A stretch of 64,000 nucleotides of DNA from Gordonia sp. SID5947 (GTDB taxonomy: Bacteria > Actinomycetota > Actinomycetes > Mycobacteriales > Mycobacteriaceae): NCBI RefSeq assembly GCF_009862785.1, contig NZ_WWHU01000001.1:1860001-1924000 (forward strand). Direction: 5' to 3'. A program made the position numbers and the translations under genes. Positions 1-9,204 of the stretch are shown here, piece by piece; position 1 is the first letter of the stretch; each line of letters begins with the position of its first letter. Under the pieces are notes generated by a model. It did not search any database. It had not been told where the DNA came from and saw only the letters and a list, made by a program, of their open reading frames with translations.

Positions 1-432
1 AACGACGAGTTCTTCAGCCGCCCAGACGGTTTCCTGCCGATGCTCGAGACCTACGGAATGCCGTACAACACGCCGAACGGGGTGCCCGCGGGAAACGTGA
101 TCCAGATGGATTCCGGTGTCGTCTACACCTCGACCGCCAAGAGCGCGCCGTGCAACTTCGGCATGGTCTACACCACCGACGGGCGGATCAAGAACCTGGA
201 ACTCGTCACCCTCGAGGACGACAAGAAGTACTTCCTGCCCTACAGCGGCACCGTGGTGGTCCGGAAAGAGACGTTGAACGCCTATCCGGACATCGCACCG
301 TTGATGGACACGGTGTCCGAGCGGCTCACCGACGACGTGATGCAGGAACTCAACGGACGGGTGGACATCGAGGGTGAGGATCCGTCCGACGTCGCCTACG
401 ACTGGCTCAAGAGCGAAGGGCTGATCACCTAG
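1..432 (+). CDS. Glycine betaine/choline ABC transporter substrate-binding protein, C-terminal part
   Basis: The reading frame is already open at base 1, so the start lies upstream of the window and only the last 143 codons are present. The C-terminus contains a hydrophilic stretch near DVMQELNGRVDIEG and ends DVAYDWLKSEGLIT, which is characteristic of the OpuAC/ProX-like periplasmic-binding fold of quaternary-amine ABC importers. In that family the protein captures glycine betaine, choline or similar osmoprotectants outside the membrane and delivers them to the permease. The rest of the transporter is expected upstream. The ligand is inferred from family only. It ends 15 bp before the convergent TetR gene. 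Confidence 0.75.
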   Translation, partial: NDEFFSRPDGFLPMLETYGMPYNTPNGVPAGNVIQMDSGVVYTSTAKSAPCNFGMVYTTDGRIKNLELVTLEDDKKYFLPYSGTVVVRKETLNAYPDIAPLMDTVSERLTDDVMQELNGRVDIEGEDPSDVAYDWLKSEGLIT

Positions 433-447
433 CCGACACCGCCCTCG

Positions 448-1122
448 CTATCGTTGGGCGTCGCGCCGCGTCCGCTGGATCTCCGCTATCTGATCGTCGG
501 TGAGGGCGGGCACCGACAACGTCGTCCGGCCGCTCGCGCGCACGCCGTCGAGGATCAGCTCGAGAAAGCGTCGCCACGCGTCCGGCACACTCGGCTCGGT
601 GACCTCGGCGAGGGCCGCGAGCATGGTGAAGATGCCGAAGAAGTCGCTCGGCGCGAGATCCGGTCGTAGCACCCCGGCATCCGTGGCCCGTTCGTAGAGT
701 TGCGTCAGCTGTCCGGTGAGAGCCGACTTCGCCGATTTGATGTCCGGATGCTCGTGGTCGATGCGCATGATGAGCGCCGCCAGCCCCCGGTCGGTGGCCA
801 TCGACGACCCGACCAGCGTCAGGACATCGACGACGGCCTGCCAGGCATCGGGATCCCGAATCGCGATTCGAGTCCGCTCGGCGACCTGGGTGAGGTGTTC
901 GGCCAGGACCCCGACGATGAGCTCGTCGCGGTTGGTGAACCGCCGATAGACGGTCCCGACCCCGACGCCGGCACGCTCGGCAACCTCGTCGAGCGAGACC
1001 TCCAGGCCACGCTCGGCGAACAATTGGCGGGCCGCCTCGATGATTCGCAGCCGGTTGCGTTCGGCGTCGGCACGCAGCTTCCGGGACCCGACGGCGTCGG
1101 CGGCTGGCGTGTTCATGGTCAC
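448..1122 (-). CDS. TetR/AcrR family transcriptional repressor of the adjacent exporter
   Basis: The 224-residue protein has a classical N-terminal TetR helix-turn-helix (about residues 22-70). The recognition segment is VSLDEVAERAGVGVGTVYRRF, shown here as two parts, VSLDEVAERAGV and GVGTVYRRF. A helical C-terminal ligand-binding domain follows. It is divergent from the exporter at 1212, with 89 bp between the start codons, and that gap holds a large inverted repeat. This is the usual layout of a drug- or metabolite-responsive repressor controlling its own pump. A TetR regulator also sits beside glmU in M. tuberculosis (Rv1019), which fits the regional synteny. The inducer is unknown. Confidence 0.9.
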   Translation of the reverse strand: MTMNTPAADAVGSRKLRADAERNRLRIIEAARQLFAERGLEVSLDEVAERAGVGVGTVYRRFTNRDELIVGVLAEHLTQVAERTRIAIRDPDAWQAVVDVLTLVGSSMATDRGLAALIMRIDHEHPDIKSAKSALTGQLTQLYERATDAGVLRPDLAPSDFFGIFTMLAALAEVTEPSVPDAWRRFLELILDGVRASGRTTLSVPALTDDQIAEIQRTRRDAQR

Positions 1123-1134
1123 AGGATAACAAGT

Positions 1135-1192
1135 GGAGGAATAGCCTCCGGTTGCCGTACGTTCTGGAACGGTAACCGGAGGAGATACCTCC
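1135..1192. promoter_or_regulatory. Double palindromic operator between TetR and exporter genes
   Basis: The block is a 24-bp inverted repeat around a 10-bp centre (1159-1168). Inner arms CCTCCGGTTGCCGT (1145-1158) and ACGGTAACCGGAGG (1169-1182) differ at one position. Each side also contains its own small palindrome GGAGG-N5-CCTCC (1135-1149 and 1178-1192). The two small palindromes are 43 bp apart centre to centre, about four helical turns, so two TetR dimers could bind the same face. A further GGAGG at 1202-1206 is the likely ribosome-binding site of the exporter. Confidence 0.65.
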
Positions 1193-1211
1193 GCCTAGAA
1201 CGGAGGCTCGG

Positions 1212-3544
1212 ATGAGCACTGTCTACGAGGACCTCGACGTCGCCCCCGTCGAGAAGGAATCGGAACAGGCCCGCCATCATCGGCTGCGCTGGGTCGTCCT
1301 GGGCGTCCTGGCCCTCGCCCAACTCATGGTCGTTCTCGACGCGACCATCGTGAACATCGCGCTCCCCCACGCTCAGGAATCGCTCGGCTTCGGCAATGAC
1401 GACCGGCAGTGGATCGTCACCGCATACGCACTGTCGTTCGGCAGCCTGCTGCTGCTCGGCGGCCGCCTGTCGGACCTGTGGGGACGCCGGACCACCTTCA
1501 TCATCGGACTCATCGGGTTCGCGGTGATGTCGGCCGTCGGCGGCGCGGCAGTGAACTTCGAGATGCTGGTCGCCGCGCGCGCGGGCCAGGGCATCTTCGG
1601 CGCCCTCCTGGCGCCTGCGGCACTGTCTCTGTTGACCACCACGTTCACCGACCCGGCCGAACGCGGCAAGGCGTTCGGCATCTTCGGCGCGATCGCCGGT
1701 GGCGGCGGCGCGCTCGGCCTCCTGCTCGGCGGCATGCTCACCGAATGGGCGGACTGGCGCTGGTGCCTCTACGTCAACCTCGTGATCGCGGCGATCGCCT
1801 TGGTGGGTGCCGTGCTGTTCCTCGGCCCGTCCAAGTCCGAGCACCGTCCGAAGCTGGACCTGCCGGGCGTGGTGACGGCGTCGGCCGGACTCTTCTCGAT
1901 CGTCTACGGATTCTCGAACGCGGAGACCAATGGCTGGGGCGACTGGGCGACCATCACCTGGCTGATCGCAGGCGCAGTCCTCGTGGCCGGCTTCATCTGG
2001 TGGCAGTCACGCAGCAAGCACGCGTTGTTGCCGCTGCGCGTGATCAAGGACCGCACCCGCGGCGGCTCCTATCTGGTGGTCTTCATCGCCGGTATCGGGA
2101 TGTTCGGCATCTTCCTGTTCCTGACCTACTACCTGCAGCAGAACCTCGGGTTCAGCCCGATCCGCACCGGGCTCGCCTTCCTTCCGATGATCGGCATGCT
2201 GGTGATCACGGCGACCACGTCGACCGCAGTCATCCTTCCGCGGTTCGGTCCGCGTTGGCTGATGTCCGGCGGCATGCTGATTGCCGCAGGCGGCATGGTA
2301 CTGCTCACCCGGATCAGCGAAACCAGTTCGTACGCAACCGATATCCTGCCCGCGCTGTTGGTCATGGGCGTCGGCATCGGCGCCTCGATGGCCCCGGCCA
2401 TGCAGGGTGCGATCTCCGGCGTCTCGCCTGAGGATGCAGGTGTCGCCTCGGCGACGGTCAACACGATGCAGCAGGTCGGCGGCTCGGTGGGCACGGCGCT
2501 GCTCAGCACCATCGCGTCGAGCGCAGCGGCCTCGTACATCGCCGACCACGCCGCGACTGTCTCGAATCCGAACGAGCTGGCGCAGTTGGCTGCGGTGGAC
2601 TCCTACACGACCGCATTCGCAGTGGCCGCAGGGGTATTCGCGATCGGCGGCGTGGTCGCGGGGCTGCTCGTCCGGAGCGGAAAGCTGCCGGCGTCCGCCA
2701 GTGACGCCGGGTCACCGGAAGCCGCAACGGGTATCGCAGACGAAGCCGACGCACCGGCAGTCCGTCCGCGCATCGCGGGCAGCGTCGTCAACGGCGACGG
2801 CACGCCATTGGATACCGCCGCGGTCACCGTCACCGACGTCCACGGTCGCCAGGCCGGTGTCGCGGCAGTCCACAGCGACGGCTTCTACACAGTGCACGAC
2901 ATCGCCGACGGCACCTACACCGTCATCGCCACCGCGCCCGGCCACGCTCCCAAGGCGATGACCGTCTCCGTGGTCGGTGAAGCGGTGTCCCACCGCGACT
3001 TCGCCCTCATCGGCGGCTCCGTGCTGCGAGGACGGGTCCGCGATGGCCACCGCGCGCTGGGGCCGAACTGATCGTCACCGATCAATCCGGCGCCGTGATG
3101 ACACAGGCACACTCCGATCCCGACGGACACTTCACCATCCCCGGGCTGTCCGCGGGCGACACCGTCGCGGTGACCGCATCGGCCCCCGGCTACCAGCCGG
3201 CCAGCCAGCTGGTGACCGTCGATGCGACCCCCGGACGGAACGTCGAACCCATCGAGATCCGGCTGGTGGAAACCAGTGGCATCGAAGGCGCGGTACGCGC
3301 CGCGCAGAGCGGCATCCCTCTGGAAGGCGCAACGGTGTCGGCAATCGGTCCCGACCAGACCATCGTCGCGTCCACGACCACCGACGCCGACGGTCGGTAC
3401 CGCATCGACGGTCTCACCGACGGCCAGTTCACCATCGTGGCCAACTTGTACGAGCCGGCCGCAGTACAGGTCAAGGTCACTGCGGGCCAACACAACAGCG
3501 CCGACATCGGATTGGCGTCGGGCAAGAATCCCGTGGTGCCGTGA
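1212..3544 (+). CDS. DHA2-type (EmrB/QacA) MFS exporter with C-terminal carboxypeptidase-regulatory-like repeats (frameshifted)
   Basis: Residues about 25-490 form a 14-TM drug:H+ antiporter. Motif C-like and motif A-like signatures are visible (LDATIVNIALP near TM1, LLLGGRLSDLWGRR after TM2). From about residue 515 the chain continues as tandem transthyretin-like carboxypeptidase-regulatory repeats, such as IAGSVVNGDGTPLDTAAVTV. The frame is lost at a G4 run (3059-3062): the first frame stops at 3071. The protein continues without a gap in the -1 frame as AELIVTDQSGAVMTQAHSDP until 3544. Restoring one base gives a single protein of about 777 residues with three such repeats. The start ATG follows GGAGG by five bases. 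The substrate is unknown; the divergent TetR gene probably controls it. Confidence 0.85.
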
Positions 3545-3589
3545 GCCGACGGTCATGATCCACGCGATCGTGGCCTGAGCCTGAACAGA

Positions 3590-3629
3590 ACAGTGGCCCG
3601 TCGTTCCGTGCGGAACGACGGGCCACTGT
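3590..3629. terminator. Strong stem-loop between exporter and tRNA-Gln
   Basis: A perfect 19-bp inverted repeat (3590-3608 with 3611-3629) leaves only two bases between the arms, so the real loop will be about four bases. It lies 45 bp after the exporter stop and faces the minus-strand tRNA gene, so it can serve as a shared terminator. No long T-run follows on either side. Confidence 0.7.
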
Positions 3630-3661
3630 CGTGTCCGGGCCGTGATGGCCCCGTGGACCTG

Positions 3662-3733
3662 CTCCCCCACCAGGACTCGAACCTGGAATGCCTGAACCAA
3701 AATCAGAAGTGTTGCCGATTACACCATGGGGGA
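3662..3733 (-). tRNA. tRNA-Gln (anticodon TTG)
   Basis: The minus strand folds as a 72-nt cloverleaf. The acceptor arm is TCCCCCA/TGGGGGA with discriminator G. A 5-bp anticodon stem TCTGA/TCAGG closes the loop TTTTGGT, giving anticodon TTG. The T-arm GGTTCGAGTCC is standard. CCA is not encoded. It is the only tRNA gene I found in the window. Confidence 0.95.
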
Positions 3734-3783
3734 ATACTGCGCAGACGATTGTGCCACAGGCAGGTGGCGGCAGTTCGACGCAG

Positions 3784-3851
3784 TTCCCGCGCCCCCGTTT
3801 CGTTCCCGCTCGCCCGATCGGATGAGCGGGAACGAGATGAGGGCGCGGGAA
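3784..3851 (-). terminator. Nested stem-loop downstream of the SDR gene
   Basis: Two nested inverted repeats are present: TTCCCGCGCCC (3784-3794) pairs with GGGCGCGGGAA (3841-3851), and CGTTCCCGCTC (3801-3811) pairs with GAGCGGGAACG (3824-3834). The structure begins 8 bp beyond the stop codon of the minus-strand SDR and precedes the tRNA, so it probably ends the SDR transcript. Confidence 0.6.
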
Positions 3852-3858
3852 TACCGAT

Positions 3859-4614
3859 CTAGTCCTTCGGACCGCCGGCGACGTAGATGACCTGACCCGA
3901 GACGAATCCGGCTCCCTCACTGGCGAAGAACGACGCGGTGTGGGCGATGTCCTCCGGGAGGCCGGTGCGCTGGACCGGGATCTCCGCAGCGGCGGCCTTC
4001 TTGAAGTCCTCGAAGGGCACACCGACCCGCTCGGCAGTGGCGGCGGTCATCTCGGTGGCGATGAATCCGGGCGCGATCGCGTTGGCGGTGACGCCGAACT
4101 TGCCGAGCTCGATGGCAAGTGTCTTGGTGAAGCCCTGCATGCCGGCCTTGGCGGCCGAGTAGTTGGCCTGGCCCCGGTTGCCGAGCGCCGACGTGCTCGA
4201 CAGGTTGACGATTCGTCCCCACCCTGCGTCGACCATGTGCTTCTGGCACGCCTTGCTCATGTTGAATGCACCCCGCAGATGCACACCCAAGACCGCATCC
4301 CAGTCGTCGACCGTCATCTTGAACAGGAGGTTGTCGCGCAGGATGCCTGCGTTGTTCACCAGGACGGTCGGCGGGCCGAGTTCCTCGACGACCTTCTCCA
4401 CAGCCGCCTTGACCGACTCCTCCTTGGAGACGTCGGCGCCCACCGCGATCGCCTTTCCACCATCACCGGTGATCGCCGACACGGTGTCGGCACATGCGCC
4501 GGCGTCCAGGTCGAGAACGGCCACGGCGAGGCCGTCGGCAGCCAATCGCTTGGCGACACCCGCTCCGATACCGCGCGCGGCGCCGGTGACGATCGCGACT
4601 TTCTGAGTACTCAC
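3859..4614 (-). CDS. FabG-like short-chain dehydrogenase/reductase
   Basis: A classical SDR of 251 residues. The nucleotide-binding motif TGAARGIG is near residue 10, NNAG near 88, and the catalytic Ser and YSAAK follow LSSTSALGNRGQAN. The family reduces 3-oxoacyl thioesters or oxidises secondary alcohols with NAD(P)H in the cytosol. The closest-looking group is 3-oxoacyl-ACP reductase, but the substrate cannot be fixed from sequence. The start is GTG at 4614 with GGAGGT six bases upstream. It is divergent from glmU and is not part of the downstream catabolic island. Confidence 0.85.
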   Translation of the reverse strand: MSTQKVAIVTGAARGIGAGVAKRLAADGLAVAVLDLDAGACADTVSAITGDGGKAIAVGADVSKEESVKAAVEKVVEELGPPTVLVNNAGILRDNLLFKMTVDDWDAVLGVHLRGAFNMSKACQKHMVDAGWGRIVNLSSTSALGNRGQANYSAAKAGMQGFTKTLAIELGKFGVTANAIAPGFIATEMTAATAERVGVPFEDFKKAAAAEIPVQRTGLPEDIAHTASFFASEGAGFVSGQVIYVAGGPKD

Positions 4615-4728
4615 TGTTGTACCTCCGTTTGTGCGTGCCAGGTCTGTTCACCTCCCTGTTTTCTATCAGGCCGGCGTTTCGGCGGGTGAGCGCGGCGCCG
4701 GACCACCGACTGCGTAACATCGGGCGAC

Positions 4729-6210
4729 ATGACGGAGACGCCCTCGCCGGCTACTGCCGTGATCGTGCTCGCGGCAGGCGCGGGCACCCGGATGAAGTCG
4801 AAGACCCCGAAGATCCTGCACACCATCGCCGGGCGGCCGCTGGTCGGCCACGCCCTGCACGGCGCCGCGGGCATCGAGCCCGAGACCCTGATCGCGGTGG
4901 TCAGCCACGAACGTGAACGGGTGAGCGCGAAGATCGACGAGATCGCGCAACAGGTCGGCTGCGCCGTGACCATCGCGGTGCAAGATCGACCACTCGGCAC
5001 CGGCGATGCCGCACGCGCCGGACTGACCTCGCTGCCTGACGACTTCGACGGCACGGTCATCGTCACCGCCGCCGACGTCCCCCTCCTCGACGCGGCGACC
5101 CTGAACGCTCTCGTCGCGACGCACACCGCCGACGGTGGTGCGGCCGTCACGCTCACCAGTTTTCGCGCGGCGGACCCCACGGGATACGGGCGGGTCATCC
5201 GGACCAACGATTCGCTGGTGCAGGCAATCGTCGAGCACAAGGACGCCACCGACGAGCAGCGCGCGATCTCGGAAGTCAACGCCGGGGTATATGCCTTCGA
5301 CGCGGCCACGCTCCGGTCGGCACTCGCACGCCTGTCGACCGACAACGCCCAGCATGAGTTCTATCTCACCGACGTGATCGCGATCACCCGCGACGACGGT
5401 CACGCCGTGCGGGCGTTCACCGTCGACGATCCCGTCCTCGTGGCCGGTTGCAACGACCGCGTCCAACTCGCCGAGCTGGGTGCCGAGCTCAATCGCCGAA
5501 TCGTGCGACGCCATCAGCTGGCCGGCGTGACCGTCGTCGATCCCGCCAGCACATGGATCGACGTGGACGTCACCATCGGCGAGGACGTCCGCATCGAACC
5601 CGGCACCCAATTGCTGGGCACCACAACCGTCGCCGACGACGCGGTGATCGGCCCGGACTCCACCCTCCGCGATGTCGTGATCGGCTCCGGGGCCGCGGTG
5701 ATCCGCACCCATGGCAGCGAGGCGGAGATCGGCGCGAATGCGTCGGTCGGACCGTTCGCGTACCTGCGGCCGGGGACACGGCTCGGTGTCGGCGGCAAGA
5801 TCGGCACCTTCGTCGAGACCAAGAAAGCCGACATCGGCGCGGGTTCCAAGGTCCCCCACCTCACCTATGTCGGCGACGCGACGATCGGCGAACACTCCAA
5901 CATCGGGGCGTCGAGCGTGTTCGTCAATTACGACGGCGTGGCGAAACATCGTACTGTGATCGGGTCCCACTGCCGGACCGGTTCTGACAACATGTTTGTC
6001 GCACCGGTGCAGGTCGGCGACGGCGCTTACACCGGAGCGGGTACGGTCTTGCGGGACGATGTCCCGCCCGGTGCTCTCGCGGTGTCGGCCGGACAACAAC
6101 GCAATATCGAGAACTGGGTGGTGCGAAAGCGCCCGGACAGCGAGTCGGCCCGCGCCGCACTCGAGGCCCGACAGACCGACAGCCCGGCAGACGACCAGCC
6201 GGACGCCTGA
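4729..6210 (+). CDS. glmU: Bifunctional N-acetylglucosamine-1-phosphate uridyltransferase / glucosamine-1-phosphate acetyltransferase
   Basis: GlmU makes UDP-GlcNAc for peptidoglycan and arabinogalactan linker synthesis. The N-terminal pyrophosphorylase domain shows the [11 protein letters not shown] loop (residues about 11-21) and the conserved TPKILH that follows. The C-terminal half is a left-handed beta-helix of hexapeptide repeats (residues about 265-450) with the acetyltransferase residues in HLTYVGDA and NYDG. The length, 493 residues, is normal for actinobacteria, including the short disordered tail. A possible extended -10 TAACAT lies eight bases before the ATG, suggesting a very short or absent leader. 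It is followed 28 bp later by prs. Confidence 0.98.
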   Translation: MTETPSPATAVIVLAAGAGTRMKSKTPKILHTIAGRPLVGHALHGAAGIEPETLIAVVSHERERVSAKIDEIAQQVGCAVTIAVQDRPLGTGDAARAGLTSLPDDFDGTVIVTAADVPLLDAATLNALVATHTADGGAAVTLTSFRAADPTGYGRVIRTNDSLVQAIVEHKDATDEQRAISEVNAGVYAFDAATLRSALARLSTDNAQHEFYLTDVIAITRDDGHAVRAFTVDDPVLVAGCNDRVQLAELGAELNRRIVRRHQLAGVTVVDPASTWIDVDVTIGEDVRIEPGTQLLGTTTVADDAVIGPDSTLRDVVIGSGAAVIRTHGSEAEIGANASVGPFAYLRPGTRLGVGGKIGTFVETKKADIGAGSKVPHLTYVGDATIGEHSNIGASSVFVNYDGVAKHRTVIGSHCRTGSDNMFVAPVQVGDGAYTGAGTVLRDDVPPGALAVSAGQQRNIENWVVRKRPDSESARAALEARQTDSPADDQPDA

Positions 6211-6238
6211 CCGCTACATCTCCAACAGAAGAGTTTTC

Positions 6239-7216
6239 ATGACCTGGACCACGGACAACCAGAAGAACCTGATGCTGTTCTCTGGCCGCGCCCATCCCGA
6301 TCTCGCCCAGTCCGTCGCCGACGAGCTCGGCATCAAGGTGACACCGCAGACAGCGCGGGACTTCGCCAACGGCGAGATCTTCGTACGCTTCGAGGAGTCG
6401 GTGCGCGGCTCTGACGCGTTTGTCCTGCAGAGCTGCCCATACCCGATGAACCAGTGGGTCATGGAGTCGCTCATCATGATCGACGCGCTCAAGCGCGGAT
6501 CTGCCAAGCGCATCAGCGTGATCCTGCCGTTCTATCCCTATGCGCGCCAGGACAAGAAGCATCGCGGCCGCGAGCCGATCTCGGCTCGCCTGATGGCCGA
6601 CCTGTTGAAGGCTGCCGGCGCGGACCGGATCATCACCGTCGATCTGCACACCGACCAGATCCAGGGCTTCTTCGACGGCCCGGTCGACCACATGCACGCC
6701 CAGGGTCAGCTCGCCGATTATGTCCGGGAGAACTACGGAACCGACAACGTCACCGTGGTGTCGCCCGACTCCGGCCGCGTGCGTGTTGCGGAGAAGTGGG
6801 CCGATGCCCTCAACGGCGCACCGCTGGCGTTCATCCACAAGACGCGCGATCCGCTGGTTCCCAATCAGGTCAAGTCCAATCGCGTGGTCGGCGACGTGGA
6901 CGGCCGCACCTGCGTGCTGATCGACGACATGATCGACACCGGCGGCACCATCGCCGGTGCCGTGAAGGTCCTCAAGGACGCCGGTGCCGGCGACGTCGTC
7001 ATCGCGACCACACACGGCGTCTTCTCCGATCCCGCTGCCGAACGGCTCGCGAACTGCGGCGCCCGGGAGGTCATCGCGACCGACACCCTCCCCATTCCGG
7101 AGGAGAAGCGGTTCGAGAACCTGACGGTGTTGTCGATCGCCCCGCTGCTGGCCCAGACCATCCGCGAGGTCTTCGAGAACGGCTCGGTGACGAGCCTCTT
7201 CGACGGCAGCGCGTAG
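6239..7216 (+). CDS. prs: Ribose-phosphate pyrophosphokinase (PRPP synthetase)
   Basis: The enzyme transfers pyrophosphate from ATP to ribose-5-phosphate, giving PRPP for purine, pyrimidine, His and Trp synthesis; in mycolata PRPP also feeds decaprenyl-phosphoryl-arabinose. The 325-residue protein has the PRPP synthetase N-domain, the VDLHTDQIQGFF segment and the PRPP-binding loop DDMIDTGGTIAGA (about residues 225-237). I chose ATG 6239 because MTWTTDNQKNLMLFSGRAHP aligns with the family start; the frame is open further upstream but overlaps glmU. It is co-directional with glmU and followed by a terminator. The catabolic island begins directly after it. Confidence 0.97.
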   Translation: MTWTTDNQKNLMLFSGRAHPDLAQSVADELGIKVTPQTARDFANGEIFVRFEESVRGSDAFVLQSCPYPMNQWVMESLIMIDALKRGSAKRISVILPFYPYARQDKKHRGREPISARLMADLLKAAGADRIITVDLHTDQIQGFFDGPVDHMHAQGQLADYVRENYGTDNVTVVSPDSGRVRVAEKWADALNGAPLAFIHKTRDPLVPNQVKSNRVVGDVDGRTCVLIDDMIDTGGTIAGAVKVLKDAGAGDVVIATTHGVFSDPAAERLANCGAREVIATDTLPIPEEKRFENLTVLSIAPLLAQTIREVFENGSVTSLFDGSA

Positions 7217-7236
7217 GCGCCCACACACACAGTTCC

Positions 7237-7294
7237 CACGAGAGCGGACCCTCGCGACGACGACCGTCGCGACGGTCCGCTCTCGTGCGTTTTC
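7237..7294 (+). terminator. Rho-independent terminator of prs
   Basis: Arms CACGAGAGCGGACC (7237-7250) and GGTCCGCTCTCGTG (7274-7287) pair perfectly. The stem continues inside as TCGCGACG/CGTCGCGA, and CGTTTT follows immediately. It closes the glmU-prs transcript 20 bp after the prs stop codon. Confidence 0.85.
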
Positions 7295-7445
7295 GGCACG
7301 CTCTCCGGCGCCGTCCCGGGTCCGTGACCGACCGAGGACGATGACCGCCGCGCACCCATGCGCGGCGGTCATCGAGCTCTGTCCCGATGACTGGGCACCT
7401 CGCCACCCCTCGATAATCGGGCTTGCGGACCCGAGAACATGGTTT

Positions 7446-7472
7446 CTATCCTTTCAAGGATAGTAATACTTG
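7446..7472 (+). promoter_or_regulatory. Island operator A, upstream of the SMP-30/Rieske/BVMO operon
   Basis: This is one of four copies of a 27-bp element (others at 22938, 25266 and 34468). Its core is the palindrome CTATCCTT-TC-AAGGATAG, followed by a third half-site-like AATACTTG. A likely promoter overlaps it: TTGTAA at 7470-7475 (-35) and TAGACT at 7494-7499 (-10), 18 bp apart. The remaining DNA from 7295 to 7605 holds no gene I can support. The likely regulator is the GntR protein at 34553. Confidence 0.75.
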
Positions 7473-7605
7473 TAAATCTTGTTGATCCCAGATTAGACTC
7501 CGACGCGAGCGAAATTGTGGCCTGCATCACGCCCTTCCGCCTCCGCGCACCGGCCGTCAGGACACGTCGTCATCACTGATCTCTCCTCATGACAGGAGGC
7601 CCACC

Positions 7606-9197
7606 TTGACTCAGGCGGCCCGCTACACAAGCACCTCGTCCCATGAACTCGCCGACGGCTGGCAGCTGGAGCGCCTGACCGAACCGAGCCGACTGTTCGG
7701 GGCGAACGGCATCCGGACCGGCCCGGACGGACGCATCTACATCGCACAGGTCGCGGGGAGCCAGATCAGCGCGCTCGACCTCGAATCCGGCGCACTGGAC
7801 ACTGTCAGCGCACAGGGAAGCGACATCGTCGCGCCCGACGATGTCGCATTCGACCCCCGCGGGGACATGTATGTGACCGAGTACTACGACGGTCGGGTCA
7901 GCGTGCGCGAGGCCGACGGCACCACCCGCGTGTTGCGGGACGATCTGCCCGGTGCCAATGGCATCACGATCCATCAGGGCAGGCTGTTCGTGAACGAATG
8001 CAGGCCCGGCGGCAGACTGATGGAACTCGATCCGGCGGGCGGGGCCCCCACGGTCATCTTGGAAGATCTGCCCATGCCGAACGGCATGGAGGTCGGCCCG
8101 GACGGCAAGCTCTACTACCCGCTGCTCGGCGCAAACGAGATCTGGCGTATCGACCTCGACGGCGGCGAACCCGAAAGGGTCGCAGCCGATCTCGGCGGTC
8201 CCGATGCCGTCAAGTTCGATTCGGACGGGTACATCGTGTCCACCCAGGTCGCCTCGGGACAGGTCCTCCGGATCGATCCCCGCAGCGGCACGCAGACACT
8301 CTTGGCTCAACTCACGCCCGGTCTCGACAACCTCACGTTCGCCGGAGACCGCCTGTTCGTGTCGAGCTTCACCGGCCAGATCACCGAGATCCTCGGCAAC
8401 GGTGACACCCGTACCGCCCTCGCGGACGGCCTGACCTGGCCGCTCGACCTCACCGTCGGACCGGACGGCACCCTCTACATCGCGGACGGGACATTCCTTC
8501 TGACCCGTTCACCAGGCGGCGAACTGAGTACGCTCGGAATGCTTTTCAGTCCCGGTTATCCCGGTTACATCCGCGGCATGACCGCCACGGGCGACGGCGA
8601 GTTCGTCGTCGCGGGCAACGGCACGGTGTCGCGGTACCGTCCCGCTGCCGCCGAGAGCGAGGTACTCGTCGAGGGCCTCGACCAGCTGTACGGCGTCGCG
8701 GTCGCGGCGCACGGGGCCATCGCGGTGGCCGATCTCGGCTCGGGGCAAGTGCATTCGGTTCAGGCGGGGCGAGCCGACGTCCTGGCGAGCGGCCTCGACC
8801 GCCCGATGGGCGTCGCGTTCACCGCGGACGGGACCTGCCTCGTCTCCGAGTCGGGTGCGGGCCGGGTGGCAGCGGTGACAGGCTCGGGAACCGACACCAT
8901 TGTCGACGGTCTCGAGTCGCCGCAGGGCATCGCCGTCGTAGGGACACAGCTCTACATCGTCGACACCGGGAGCAAGTCGCTGGTGAACGTCGATCTGGAG
9001 ACCAAGAGTCGACAGATCGTCGCCACAGGTCTGCCTGTCGGGGCGCCCCCGGGGTCACTCCCAAGCCGCTCCTCGGGTTGATCCCCTTCTCCGGGCCGCA
9101 AGGGCCGTTCGCGGGAATCGCCGCGGGGCCCGACGGCACCCTGTACGTCTCCGCCGATGCCGACGGCAGCGTCATCGCCCTTCGGAAGGAGCACTGA
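7606..9197 (+). CDS. SMP-30/gluconolactonase-like beta-propeller protein (frameshifted near C-terminus)
   Basis: The protein consists of repeated propeller blades with motifs such as GIRTGPDGRIYIAQ, DVAFDPRGDMYVTEYYDG and DLTVGPDGTLYIADG. These resemble SMP-30/NHL-type lactonases and scaffold proteins. The start is TTG 7606 with a strong AGGAGG six bases upstream. The frame breaks at the C5G4 run around 9043-9056. The -1 frame continues VTPKPLLGLIPFSGPQGP and ends at 9197, giving about 530 residues if one base is restored. As the first gene of the Rieske/BVMO operon it could open the lactone made by the Baeyer-Villiger enzyme, but that is inference from position; metal ligands cannot be assigned by eye. 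Confidence 0.75.
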
Positions 9198-9204
9198 TCC
9201 ATCG

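Noticed and set aside
3057..3071. Programmed -1 ribosomal frameshift in the exporter gene
   Set aside because: A G4 run is present but there is no X-XXY-YYZ slippery heptamer. Seven other genes in the window show the same one-base loss without shared signals, so sequence error is the simpler explanation.
7295..7445. Mobile-element or attachment-site boundary at the left end of the island
   Set aside because: I found only the prs terminator and operator A there; no inverted terminal repeats, direct repeats, integrase or tRNA remnant at either end. The tRNA-Gln at 3662 is separated by intact glmU and prs.
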